Source of the DNA: JADKIH01 sp043747595
Lineage (GTDB): Bacteria > Bacteroidota > Bacteroidia > AKYH767-A > 2013-40CM-41-45
Assembly: GCA_043747595.1 (NCBI GenBank)
Contig: JAYTOX010000043.1
Span: 1-55,718 of the forward strand
Direction: 5' to 3'
Length of the DNA stretch: 55,718 nucleotides
The notes beneath the pieces were generated by a model. The model was not told the DNA's origin and did not search any database. It saw only the letters and a program-made list of their open reading frames with translations. A program made the position numbers and the translations under genes. Positions 35,599-45,270 of the stretch are shown in pieces. How positions within the stretch are numbered: position 1 is the first letter of the stretch; each line of letters begins with the position of its first letter.

Positions 35599-38500
35599 GA
35601 TGTTTATCAATAATTCAAAGATACGTTTTGAAAGCAAATCACAACACGGTGGACTAAGTGCCGGAATGGATGGACGATGTTTATCAATAATTCAAAGATA
35701 CGTTTTGAAAGCAAATCACAACTCTCATCATTCCTCCTGGCACAATTGCCAAGATGTTTATCAATAATTCAAAGATACGTTTTGAAAGCAAATCACAACA
35801 GTACTCAGGTTTTCAAGACCAAGACGAAAGATGTTTATCAATAATTCAAAGATACGTTTTGAAAGCAAATCACAACGTTAGTCTACTCTTTAATATTGGG
35901 TCAATGGATGTTTATCAATAATTCAAAGATACGTTTTGAAAGCAAATCACAACCTAACTGATAAAATTTCGTTTGGTTTTCGTGATGTTTATCAATAATT
36001 CAAAGATACGTTTTGAAAGCAAATCACAACTTCAAAATGGTGATCGTTGGTAAGGTCAATGATGTTTATCAATAATTCAAAGATACGTTTTGAAAGCAAA
36101 TCACAACGCTTTCAATTTGGATGCTTTCGCCTCCATTGATGTTTATCAATAATTCAAAGATACGTTTTGAAAGCAAATCACAACTACTCGGGTCTCCTAT
36201 GACTCTTAAGGGCAGATGTTTATCAATAATTCAAAGATACGTTTTGAAAGCAAATCACAACATCGTAAACGACCCACTCAACGGGTCTCTTGATGTTTAT
36301 CAATAATTCAAAGATACGTTTTGAAAGCAAATCACAACTAGAAAAATCGACTGAGTTTACTGTGTCGAGATGTTTATCAATAATTCAAAGATACGTTTTG
36401 AAAGCAAATCACAACGAGTACATTCCGTCAATCTTTCAGCCTAAAGATGTTTATCAATAATTCAAAGATACGTTTTGAAAGCAAATCACAACCGACCTCT
36501 AGCTTATTATTCGGAATATTGGGATGTTTATCAATAATTCAAAGATACGTTTTGAAAGCAAATCACAACTGCAATTTGTTTTTGAACTGCAAACAACAAG
36601 ATGTTTATCAATAATTCAAAGATACGTTTTGAAAGCAAATCACAACCGTATTTTAGCGCGAGTGTTATCTTCATTGGATGTTTATCAATAATTCAAAGAT
36701 ACGTTTTGAAAGCAAATCACAACAAGGCATTGGAGATACTGTCAATGGTTTTTGATGTTTATCAATAATTCAAAGATACGTTTTGAAAGCAAATCACAAC
36801 ATCAAATACACCGTCAACTTCATGTAATTGATGTTTATCAATAATTCAAAGATACGTTTTGAAAGCAAATCACAACCCAATCAAATAGATGTTATTTCCC
36901 GCACACGATGTTTATCAATAATTCAAAGATACGTTTTGAAAGCAAATCACAACTAAGACCTTTGAAACGCTCATCGAGTTTGCGATGTTTATCAATAATT
37001 CAAAGATACGTTTTGAAAGCAAATCACAACTATAAAATATTCATCGTAAACACTCGGGTCGATGTTTATCAATAATTCAAAGATACGTTTTGAAAGCAAA
37101 TCACAACGATAGGCAAGCCAGAGAAAACACTGAATGAGATGTTTATCAATAATTCAAAGATACGTTTTGAAAGCAAATCACAACTTGTTGAATATGACGT
37201 TTAGTAGGGTTTGTGATGTTTATCAATAATTCAAAGATACGTTTTGAAAGCAAATCACAACACGTTTCACGTGGCGGAAGATTTAACAATCGATGTTTAT
37301 CAATAATTCAAAGATACGTTTTGAAAGCAAATCACAACTTATTATCCATTTATTCAATTAGCCGGATGGATGTTTATCAATAATTCAAAGATACGTTTTG
37401 AAAGCAAATCACAACCCGGTGATGTCTATTATTATTTTTTTAAAAGATGTTTATCAATAATTCAAAGATACGTTTTGAAAGCAAATCACAACTCCGGTGA
37501 AGTTGCTAATGAACGTTTAGCAGATGTTTATCAATAATTCAAAGATACGTTTTGAAAGCAAATCACAACCTATAATGATATCGAAGGGTTGCGCTCTTTG
37601 ATGTTTATCAATAATTCAAAGATACGTTTTGAAAGCAAATCACAACCATTGACTTTTGTATTTGCGCATCAGTTGCGATGTTTATCAATAATTCAAAGAT
37701 ACGTTTTGAAAGCAAATCACAACTTGTATGCGATCAGTCTGTTAGCCAACTTCGATGTTTATCAATAATTCAAAGATACGTTTTGAAAGCAAATCACAAC
37801 CAGAGGAATCATCACCTGTGATAGTAACTGGATGTTTATCAATAATTCAAAGATACGTTTTGAAAGCAAATCACAACTGAAATATGCTTCACAATCATAG
37901 CCTCTCCGATGTTTATCAATAATTCAAAGATACGTTTTGAAAGCAAATCACAACGGAATCACGGCCATTTCAAAATAGACACGCGATGTTTATCAATAAT
38001 TCAAAGATACGTTTTGAAAGCAAATCACAACTACAAAGTGCCACTTGCGCAAAGAAGAGGAGATGTTTATCAATAATTCAAAGATACGTTTTGAAAGCAA
38101 ATCACAACACACGGGCGTTGTATAAAACAAGACCATGAGATGTTTATCAATAATTCAAAGATACGTTTTGAAAGCAAATCACAACGCTCCACAACCTACA
38201 GGCAAATTATTTTGGGATGTTTATCAATAATTCAAAGATACGTTTTGAAAGCAAATCACAACTTGCGTTTGAGTCTGCGAATTTCAGCGTCGGATGTTTA
38301 TCAATAATTCAAAGATACGTTTTGAAAGCAAATCACAACGGATTAGGGTATTTTAATCCAACCCACCCCTGATGTTTATCAATAATTCAAAGATACGTTT
38401 TGAAAGCAAATCACAACTAATGCTAAGAACGTTTGTTGTTGAATTAGATGTTTATCAATAATTCAAAGATACGTTTTGAAAGCAAATCACAACTGCAAGG

Positions 38501-38726
38501 GGCTAAGGATAAAGACAAGGATAGATGTTTATCAATAATTCAAAGATACGTTTTGAAAGCAAATCACAACCCTCAGGTTCTATTGATCCGGAAGGATTTG
38601 GATGTTTATCAATAATTCAAAGATACGTTTTGAAAGCAAATCACAACAATATCTCATACGCTACTTGTGGAACGATAGATGTTTATCAATAATTCAAAGA
38701 TACGTTTTGAAAGCAAAATTACAAAC
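35599..38726 (-). CRISPR. type II-C CRISPR array, 41 repeats and 40 spacers
   Basis: I counted 41 repeats starting every 77 nt from 35599 to 38678. The 47-nt repeat read on the minus strand begins GTTGTGATTTGCTTTC and ends ATTGATAAACATC. Spacers are 30 nt except two of 29 (36801-36829 and 38418-38446) and one of 31 (38340-38370). Forty repeats look identical. The one at 38678-38726 is altered only in its first ~14 nt (minus-strand sense) and is 49 nt long. The minus orientation is supported by the GTTGTG repeat start, by the tracrRNA anti-repeats and by promoter signals. A 6-bp self-complementary stem (TTCAAA/TTTGAA) lies inside the repeat. Spacer targets are unknown. Confidence 0.98.
38695..38725 (-). 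promoter_or_regulatory. array promoter formed by the altered terminal repeat
   Basis: On the minus strand TTTG (38725-38722), exactly 19 nt, then TATCTTTG (38702-38695) matches the spacing and boxes of the best promoters in this window. In normal repeats the corresponding spacing from TTG is 18 nt. Transcription would begin near 38690, just before the first spacer. Confidence 0.6.
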
Positions 38727-38728
38727 CC

Positions 38729-38746
38729 AAAAAAAGCAGAACGCTT
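38729..38746 (-). terminator. weak terminator after tRNA-Leu
   Basis: On the minus strand GAAGC pairs with GCTTT around GTTCT and is followed by seven T. The T-run abuts the GGGTTTG that begins the array promoter. It would separate tRNA-Leu transcription from the array. Confidence 0.45.
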
Positions 38747-38779
38747 CCATCCTACTCTTTCATATACTAAAATCAAAAG

Positions 38780-38859
38780 TGCCCAGGGCGAGATTCGAAC
38801 TCGCACGGTTTCCCGCCACCCCCTCAAAGTGGTGCGTCTGCCAATTTCGCCACCTGGGC
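38780..38859 (-). tRNA. tRNA-Leu (GAG)
   Basis: A complete class II tRNA of 80 nt: acceptor GCCCAGG with CCTGGGC, D-arm TGGCGAAATTGGCAGACGC, anticodon loop TTGAGGG (anticodon GAG), a short variable stem CGGG/CCGT and T-arm GCGAGTTCGAATCTCGC. CCA is not encoded. It is co-oriented with the CRISPR array and 54 nt upstream of it. Confidence 0.93.
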
Positions 38860-38943
38860 CTGTCGTGTCGACAAGGGTAGCAAAAGTAGAATTTTTGAAC
38901 GACATTCCAAGATGTAAATTCGAGAAAATAAAGTGCCGGAAAC

Positions 38944-38976
38944 AAAAAATGCCAATCTCTTCGGACCGGCATTTTT
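38944..38976 (-). terminator. terminator after the S9 peptidase gene
   Basis: On the minus strand AAAAATGCC...GGCATTTTTT forms a stem continued by GGTC/GATT pairs around CGAAGA, ending in a T-run. It lies 20 nt after the stop at 38997. Confidence 0.75.
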
Positions 38977-38996
38977 CAATAATTCTTTTCAATTTT

Positions 38997-41042
38997 CTAT
39001 TTCAAGTATTTGTCTAACCAACCAAAAAATTCTCGTTGCCACATAACACTATTCTGAGGCTTTAATACCCAATGTCCTTCGTCAGGAAAAGTAAGAAAGC
39101 GTGCCTGGATATTTTTCATCCGAGCTGCCGAATACGCCTCCAATCCTTGAGTATACGGAACTCTATAATCTCGCTCATTCGAAATAATCATAATTGGTGT
39201 ATCCCAATTCTGAACAAAACGATTCGGCGAAAATTTATCGTAAGAAATTGGCTTAGGAACTCTCCAATATGCGCCATCAAATTCGTGATTTTGAAAAAAT
39301 AATTCTTCGGTAGCTAACATACTTTCCAAATTGAAAACACCGCAATGAGAAATGAATGCTTTAAACCGACGGGCATGATTTCCTGCTAACCAAAAAACAG
39401 AATAACCACCATAGCTCGCTCCTACTGCTCCCAACCTATTCTTATCGATGTATTTTTCTTTTGATACTGAATCGATCGAACTCAACAAATCGTTCATAGC
39501 TTGTCCGCCCCAATCTCCACTGATCTCATCGTTCCATTTTTGTCCGAAGCCCGGCAACCCTCTTCTATTTGGCGCAACAATAATATATTGATTTGCAGCC
39601 ATCAATTGAAAATTCCATCGGTAACTAAAAAACTGACTCACGGTACTCTGTGGTCCGCCTTGGCAATACAACAACGCCGGGTATTTATTTTTCGGATCGA
39701 AGTTCGGTGGATAAATAACCCATGTTAAAATATTTTTACCATCGGTTGCTTTAATCATTCGTCGTTCAACTTTTGCCAATGTAACTTGTGCAAGCAAATC
39801 ACGATTAGTAAACGTAATCTGATTTGAAATGCCAGTTTTTAAATCAACAGAAAAAATTTCGGTAGGTTGTGTAATCGACATTCTTGACGCTACCATTTTA
39901 TCACTCCCATTAATTGTTGCAAAACTGTAACCGTTGTAATCGGCCGTGTCGTTAGTTATTTGCTGAATCGCTTCAGCATCATTCTTAGAAGTAAGATCGC
40001 AAGCAAAAATCTGATCGGTCGCGGCAATATCAGAAATAAAATAAATCTGCTTATCGTTTCCTGCGAAATGAATCGTCTCTGCATTATAATCGAAAGCAGT
40101 TGTCAGATTTTTTTTACTTTTAGTTGCTATGTCATAATAAACGATATTCTGCTTGGATGCTTCATTGCCGGCTTCCGACCAAGAAATCCAAGCCAAGGAC
40201 TTTCCATCGTTACTAAAAACAGGAGCTTTATCATATCCATTATTACCTTCACTTATATTCGATGTTTTCTTTCCGGCAACATCGTACAAATAAATTTCAG
40301 AGTTAGTAGTAAGAGCGTAATCGCGATTAGACATTTTCTTACAGGTGTAAGCAATAAATTTTCCGTCGTTACTAACTGCAATTTCTTCATCACCACCAGT
40401 TGGCTTCATAGGAGAATCGTAATGTTCATCCTTCATAAGATCGGTAAGCTGCTCTCCTACTTTTCCATTAGAAAGCGCTGTGACAAATATGTGTGAGTAA
40501 GTACCATCTGCCCAACTATCCCAATGACGCATCATTAGGTCGTCGTACACTTTACCTGTAGCTTTCGGCAAGTCGTTGTATTTATCTTTTCCATAAAAAG
40601 CATCTAACTTAACGTCCATCCCTAGCCAGATAGTAGATCCATTGGCAGAAACTCCATAGAGATTAATATCGTTCTCTGTTTTTGTAAGTTGTTTTTTATC
40701 GGAGCCATCAGCATTCATACTCCAGAGCTGACTACTCCCTTTATCATTCAAGAAAAAAATTCGTTTACCATCGGCACTCCATCTCGGCATAGTTTCATTC
40801 GAAGAATCGCTGGCTATTGGGCGGATGGATGTAGTTTTGAAATCGTAAAGCCACAGATCAGAGTTTCCTTTGTTCTGTACTAAATTATAATTTCTAATAG
40901 AATAGACCATAGAGTTTCCATCAGGAGAAATTTGAGCATCACTTACCCGTCCTAATTTCCAAAGTAATTCGGGAGTTAACCAATCTGCTTTAGCAAAAGT
41001 AAATGCTACAAAAAAGACGAGTGATAAAATTATTTTTTTCAT
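38997..41042 (-). CDS. S9 family prolyl oligopeptidase-type peptidase
   Basis: This 681-aa exported serine peptidase has a signal peptide (MKKIILSLVFFVAFTFAKA). A beta-propeller of PD40-like blades follows to about residue 420 (for example DAQISPDGNSMVYSIRNYN and FSNDGKSLAWISWSE), then an alpha/beta-hydrolase domain. The catalytic Ser sits in GAVGASYGGYSVFW, Asp probably in SNERDYRVPYTQG, and His in FPDEGHWVLK. This is the acylaminoacyl-peptidase/DPP-like S9 plan, acting on short peptides in the periplasm. It lies 43 nt after fabG on the same strand and ends at a clear terminator. Confidence 0.92.
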   Translation of the reverse strand: MKKIILSLVFFVAFTFAKADWLTPELLWKLGRVSDAQISPDGNSMVYSIRNYNLVQNKGNSDLWLYDFKTTSIRPIASDSSNETMPRWSADGKRIFFLNDKGSSQLWSMNADGSDKKQLTKTENDINLYGVSANGSTIWLGMDVKLDAFYGKDKYNDLPKATGKVYDDLMMRHWDSWADGTYSHIFVTALSNGKVGEQLTDLMKDEHYDSPMKPTGGDEEIAVSNDGKFIAYTCKKMSNRDYALTTNSEIYLYDVAGKKTSNISEGNNGYDKAPVFSNDGKSLAWISWSEAGNEASKQNIVYYDIATKSKKNLTTAFDYNAETIHFAGNDKQIYFISDIAATDQIFACDLTSKNDAEAIQQITNDTADYNGYSFATINGSDKMVASRMSITQPTEIFSVDLKTGISNQITFTNRDLLAQVTLAKVERRMIKATDGKNILTWVIYPPNFDPKNKYPALLYCQGGPQSTVSQFFSYRWNFQLMAANQYIIVAPNRRGLPGFGQKWNDEISGDWGGQAMNDLLSSIDSVSKEKYIDKNRLGAVGASYGGYSVFWLAGNHARRFKAFISHCGVFNLESMLATEELFFQNHEFDGAYWRVPKPISYDKFSPNRFVQNWDTPIMIISNERDYRVPYTQGLEAYSAARMKNIQARFLTFPDEGHWVLKPQNSVMWQREFFGWLDKYLK

Positions 41043-41085
41043 TCTATATTTTAGTTAGTATTTTAGTTAGATAAAAACAGAAGAA

Positions 41086-41835
41086 TTACGTCAACATTCC
41101 GCCATCAACATTAAGAACTTGGCCGGTAACATACGCAGAAAGATTGCTGGCTAAATAAAGCACAGCATTAGCTACATCTTCAGGAGTTCCACCACGTTTC
41201 AAAGGAATTGCTTCTCGCCATTGCTTAACCGTTTCGGCAGGTAATACTTCGGTCATTTCAGTTTCGATAAATCCGGGAGCAATAGCGTTGCAACGAATAT
41301 TTCTACTACCGAGTTCGAGAGCAACCGATTTAGTAAAGCCAATGATGCCGGCTTTAGAAGCAGCATAATTCGACTGCCCTGCATTTCCTTTTACTCCTAC
41401 AACGCTACTTATATTTATGATACTTCCACTTCTTTGTTTAAGCATTGGCTTTTGACAAGCTTTAATAATATTGAAAACAGAATTTAGATTTGTTCTGATT
41501 ACATCGTTGAAATTTTCTTCAGTCATACGCATCAGCAAACCATCGCGAGTAATGCCGGCGTTATTAACAACAATATCTAAACTTCCGAATTCTTTAAGCA
41601 CCTCATTAATCAATTCTTCCGCTGCTTTAAAATCGGCCGCATCAGAACGATAGCCTTTTGCTTTAATTCCGAATTGCGAAAGTTCAGCTTCAAGAGCTTG
41701 ACCTTTTTCTACCGACGATAAATACGTAAAGGCGACATTGGCGCCTTGTTGAGCAAGTTTTAAAGCGATACCACGGCCAATACCTTTTGAAGCACCGGTG
41801 ATTAAAGCAGTTTTTCCAGATAATAATTTTTCCAC
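41086..41835 (-). CDS. fabG: 3-oxoacyl-[acyl-carrier-protein] reductase
   Basis: This 249-aa short-chain dehydrogenase is FabG, the NADPH-dependent reductase of fatty acid elongation. The cofactor loop is TGASKGIGRGIA, NNAG follows at about 92, the catalytic Ser is in INISSVVGVKGNAG, and Tyr and Lys are in QSNYAASKAG. The C-terminus AYVTGQVLNVDGGMLT is the FabG ending. It precedes the S9 peptidase gene by 43 nt, possibly in one transcript although the functions are unrelated. Confidence 0.93.
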   Translation of the reverse strand: MEKLLSGKTALITGASKGIGRGIALKLAQQGANVAFTYLSSVEKGQALEAELSQFGIKAKGYRSDAADFKAAEELINEVLKEFGSLDIVVNNAGITRDGLLMRMTEENFNDVIRTNLNSVFNIIKACQKPMLKQRSGSIINISSVVGVKGNAGQSNYAASKAGIIGFTKSVALELGSRNIRCNAIAPGFIETEMTEVLPAETVKQWREAIPLKRGGTPEDVANAVLYLASNLSAYVTGQVLNVDGGMLT

Positions 41836-42086
41836 GAGATTAAATTTTATGAGCGCAAAATAGAAAGATTTGCTGATTTATTTCAGCAATTGAGTACTAA
41901 ACATTCATCAATTATCAATACGATTTCAAAAATCAATAATAGTTTGAATAAGCGATCAAAAAAATGAAAAAATGGATCAATAAAATGCAATTTTGAAGTC
42001 AATTGTTAAGTTACGTTAATTCCAACGAATAATAGGTACACTTTAGGTTTTTTTCTACATTTATCGACTCTCAAACCATATACACT

Positions 42087-44861
42087 ATGAAAAAATATTT
42101 AGCATTTGTCTTAATGACATGCTTGACAATTCAACTTCAAGCACAAACAAAAGTTGGTGCGGCAATTAAGAAACCAATTGCGAGCACAACTTCAAATCCC
42201 GTAAAAACTTCAGTTCAAGAAGTTCCGAAAAAAATTACTTCAATTGAAGGAATAACGGAGTATCAACTTTCCAATGGATTTAGATTTTTATTATTTCCGG
42301 ATCAAACAAAATCGAGTGCAACCGTTAATGTAACTTATTTGGTAGGTTCAAGAATGGAAGGTTATGGAGAAACAGGAATGGCACATTTACTTGAGCACAT
42401 GTTATTCAAAGGTTCAACTAATCACACAAACATTCCACAAGAATTATCATCGCATGGAGCAAGTCCGAATGGATCTACATGGTACGATAGAACAAACTAC
42501 TTTGAAACTTTTTCAGCATCCGATGAAAATCTGAATTGGGCATTATCGCTTGAATCAGACCGAATGATGAATTCGTTTATAGCAAACAAAGATCTTCAAT
42601 CAGAATTTTCGGTAGTGAGAAATGAATTTGAAATGGGCGAAAATTATCCAAGTGCTATTTTGGGAGAGCGAGTTATGTCATCGGCATACATCTGGCACAA
42701 CTATGGAAAATCGACCATTGGATCTAAGGAAGACATAGAAAAAGTACCAATAGAAAACCTTCAAGCATTTTACAAAAAATATTATCAGCCTGACAATGCC
42801 GTGTTGATGGTATCTGGTAAAATTGATGAAACAAAAACACTAGCGTTAGTAACAAAATATTTCGGTTCAATTCCTCGTCCGAAGCGTGTGTTATCAGAGC
42901 CATATACAATAGAGCCGGTACAAGATGGAGAACGATCGGTTGTTTTACGTCGTGTTGGTGATGTACAAGTAGCATCAGCAGGATATCATATACCATCGGC
43001 ATCACATCCTGATTATATTGCGATGGAAATTGCAAATAGTGTGTTAACGAATGAGCCATCAGGAAGACTTTACAAGGCGTTGGTTGATACAAAGCTTTCA
43101 TCAGCTGTTTCAGGACAAGTTTACGCCTTAAAAGATCCGGGGTTCATGTATTTTGAAACAGAAGTTTTAAAAGAAAAATCGTTAGACTCAGCACAGAAGA
43201 CGATGTTTTCGCTTTTAGATAATTTAAAAAACAATCCGATTACACAAGAAGAATTAAACCGAGCACGAACAGCGTTGCTTCGTGATTTTGAATTAGCATT
43301 TAACAACAGTGCAATGGTCGGAACATTTATCAGTGAATTTATTGCTTCCGGAGATTGGAGATTGTTGTTTCTTTATAGAGACCGTGCAGAAAACATAACA
43401 CTTGATGCAGTCAATAAAGCGATTGCCGAATATTTAAAACCATCGAACCGTACATCAGGATTATTTATTCCGGAGAAGACACCCGATCGTTCTACAATTC
43501 CTGCGTCGCCAGATTTAACAGAAACATACAAGAACTATAAAGGAAAAGCAGTAGCAGCCGAAGCCGAAGCATTTGATGCTAGTCCAACGAATATCGAAAA
43601 GCGTACGAAGCGAGGAACAATTGCCGGCGGTGCTAAGTATGCTATGTTAAATAAAACGACGCGTGGTAATTTAGTGCGAATGAAAATTACAATGCGTATA
43701 GGTAGTCAGAAAACATTAGAGAACAGAGGTGAATTTATTGATGCCACTGCAATGATGTTGATGAAAGGCACAAAATTATTTACGCAAGAGCAATTGAACG
43801 ATACGCTAGCTAAATTAAAAGCAGAGGTAAATGTGGGTGGTAGCGGACAAATAGTGAGTGTAGATATTAATACAACAAGAGATAATTTAAAATCAGTTTT
43901 AGGAATCGTAAAGCAGGTATTGAGAGAACCATCTTTTCCTTCAAGTGAATTTGAAAAGATGAGACAAGAAATATTGGCTGGCATCGATCAAGAAAAAAAT
44001 GATCCGCAGGCACTTGCTTTCAATCGCATAGAACAATTGACACGGCTATATCCTAAATCAGATTTTAGATATTCAACTACATACGATGAAATGACCGAAC
44101 TTACAAAGAAGCTTTCATTAGATGAAATTAAAAAATTCTATGCAGACTTTTATAATAGTAGCAATACAACAGTAGGTGTTGTTGGAGAATTTAACGAAGA
44201 GATGGTTTTGTCGGAATTAAATTCCATTCTAGGAAACTGGAGTTCACCATTAAAATTTGAGCATGCAGCAGATTCGTACTCAAAAGCAAGTGCTACTTCT
44301 GAAAAAATTCTAACACCTGATAAAAAGAATGCAACGATGGCAGCAAGAGAAAATTTAATTTTACAAGATAACAACGCAGATTATCCGGCGTTGATTATGG
44401 GAAATTATATGTTGGGTGGTGGATTTTTAAATTCACGATTAGCCACACGCATCCGTCAGAAAGAAGGAATTTCTTATGGCGTAGGATCATGGTTAAGATC
44501 ATCAGCATTAGACCCAAGTGGAGAATTTGGCTCGTATGCGATTTATAATCCTGAGAACTCTAGTAAATTAATAACAGCATATAAAGAAGAGATAAATAAA
44601 ATGTTGGCCGATGGATTTACTGAGGCAGAATTAAAAGATGCTAAGTCAGGTTTCACACAGAGCAGAAGTAAAAGCAGATCGGAAGATTCCTATTTAGCGA
44701 ATCGACTTTCAGATTATTTATTTCTGAATCGTACGTTCAACTTCGACGAGACACAGGAGAATCAAGTGAATGCATTAACAGCAGCTCAAGTTAATGCAGC
44801 TATGAAAAAATGGATTAATCCGGCGGATATCACGATTGTTCAGGCGGGGGATTTTAAATGA
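42087..44861 (+). CDS. M16 family zinc metallopeptidase, two-domain
   Basis: This 924-aa exported protease has a signal peptide (MKKYLAFVLMTCLTIQLQAQ) and two M16 (pitrilysin/insulinase) halves. The first half has the inverted zinc motif HLLEH at residues 100-104 and the downstream Glu in VVRNEFEMGENYP. The second half (from ~510) lacks a zinc motif and keeps the R-Y-type stretch SRLATRIRQKEGISYGVGSW. This is the active-plus-inactive clamshell expected for periplasmic peptide-degrading M16 enzymes. A weak -7 box TACATTTA lies at 42056-42063. Repeats and a bidirectional terminator follow. Confidence 0.9.
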   Translation: MKKYLAFVLMTCLTIQLQAQTKVGAAIKKPIASTTSNPVKTSVQEVPKKITSIEGITEYQLSNGFRFLLFPDQTKSSATVNVTYLVGSRMEGYGETGMAHLLEHMLFKGSTNHTNIPQELSSHGASPNGSTWYDRTNYFETFSASDENLNWALSLESDRMMNSFIANKDLQSEFSVVRNEFEMGENYPSAILGERVMSSAYIWHNYGKSTIGSKEDIEKVPIENLQAFYKKYYQPDNAVLMVSGKIDETKTLALVTKYFGSIPRPKRVLSEPYTIEPVQDGERSVVLRRVGDVQVASAGYHIPSASHPDYIAMEIANSVLTNEPSGRLYKALVDTKLSSAVSGQVYALKDPGFMYFETEVLKEKSLDSAQKTMFSLLDNLKNNPITQEELNRARTALLRDFELAFNNSAMVGTFISEFIASGDWRLLFLYRDRAENITLDAVNKAIAEYLKPSNRTSGLFIPEKTPDRSTIPASPDLTETYKNYKGKAVAAEAEAFDASPTNIEKRTKRGTIAGGAKYAMLNKTTRGNLVRMKITMRIGSQKTLENRGEFIDATAMMLMKGTKLFTQEQLNDTLAKLKAEVNVGGSGQIVSVDINTTRDNLKSVLGIVKQVLREPSFPSSEFEKMRQEILAGIDQEKNDPQALAFNRIEQLTRLYPKSDFRYSTTYDEMTELTKKLSLDEIKKFYADFYNSSNTTVGVVGEFNEEMVLSELNSILGNWSSPLKFEHAADSYSKASATSEKILTPDKKNATMAARENLILQDNNADYPALIMGNYMLGGGFLNSRLATRIRQKEGISYGVGSWLRSSALDPSGEFGSYAIYNPENSSKLITAYKEEINKMLADGFTEAELKDAKSGFTQSRSKSRSEDSYLANRLSDYLFLNRTFNFDETQENQVNALTAAQVNAAMKKWINPADITIVQAGDFK

Positions 44862-44979
44862 GTGAGTGGTGAGTGGTGATTGGTGAGTAAAATTGTAATT
44901 TGAGAATTGAGATTTGAGAATTGTAATTTGAAGATTGAGAATTGTAATTTGAAGTTGAAAATTGTAATTTGAGAATCGA
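44862..44979. repeat. heptamer-phase tandem repeat tract 2
   Basis: About 17 units of 7 bp follow the M16 stop directly. They begin as GTGAGTG (three or four units) and continue as alternating GAATTGT/AATTTGA variants. The phase is kept except for one 6-nt unit near 44953. Confidence 0.8.
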
Positions 44980-45006
44980 GCTTAGACATTTCAAGTACCG
45001 CAAATA

Positions 45007-45041
45007 AAAAAGGGGAATCAATCATATTGATTCCCCTTTTT
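45007..45041. terminator. bidirectional terminator between the M16 gene and sucD
   Basis: AAAAGGGGAATCAAT and ATTGATTCCCCTTTT form an almost perfect 15-bp stem with a CAT loop, flanked by A and T runs. It can serve both convergent genes. Confidence 0.9.
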
Positions 45042-45055
45042 ATTATTTCCTATAG

Positions 45056-45083
45056 GTAAGTGGTGAGTGGTGAGTGGTGAGTA
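45056..45083. repeat. heptamer-phase tandem repeat tract 3
   Basis: Four units, GTAAGTG then GTGAGTG twice and GTGAGTA, of the same family that opens tract 2. Confidence 0.75.
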
Positions 45084-45107
45084 AAAAAATGACCCTGACC
45101 TTTTCAC

Positions 45108-45261
45108 TTAATAATTAATAATTAATACTTAATACTTCTTACTTGATATTTCTTACTTAATACTTAATACTTCTTACTTAATACTTCATACTTCATACTT
45201 CATATTTCTTACTTCATACTTAATACTTCTTCCTTCATACTTCTTACTTCATATTTCTTAC
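45108..45261. repeat. heptamer-phase tandem repeat tract 4
   Basis: Twenty-two gapless 7-bp units, all variants of TTAATAC, TTCATAC and TTCTTAC. The tract ends about 9 nt before the sucD stop codon. Confidence 0.9.
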
Positions 45262-45270
45262 TTCTGCAAA

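Noticed and set aside
38678..38860. CRISPR locus inserted into tRNA-Leu as an attachment site
   Set aside because: No copy of the tRNA 3' end was found at the cas9 side and no integrase gene is present, so only adjacency is supported.
36121..38880. Open frames inside and at the end of the CRISPR array
   Set aside because: They translate the repeat sequence or the opposite strand of tRNA-Leu and share no protein pattern.
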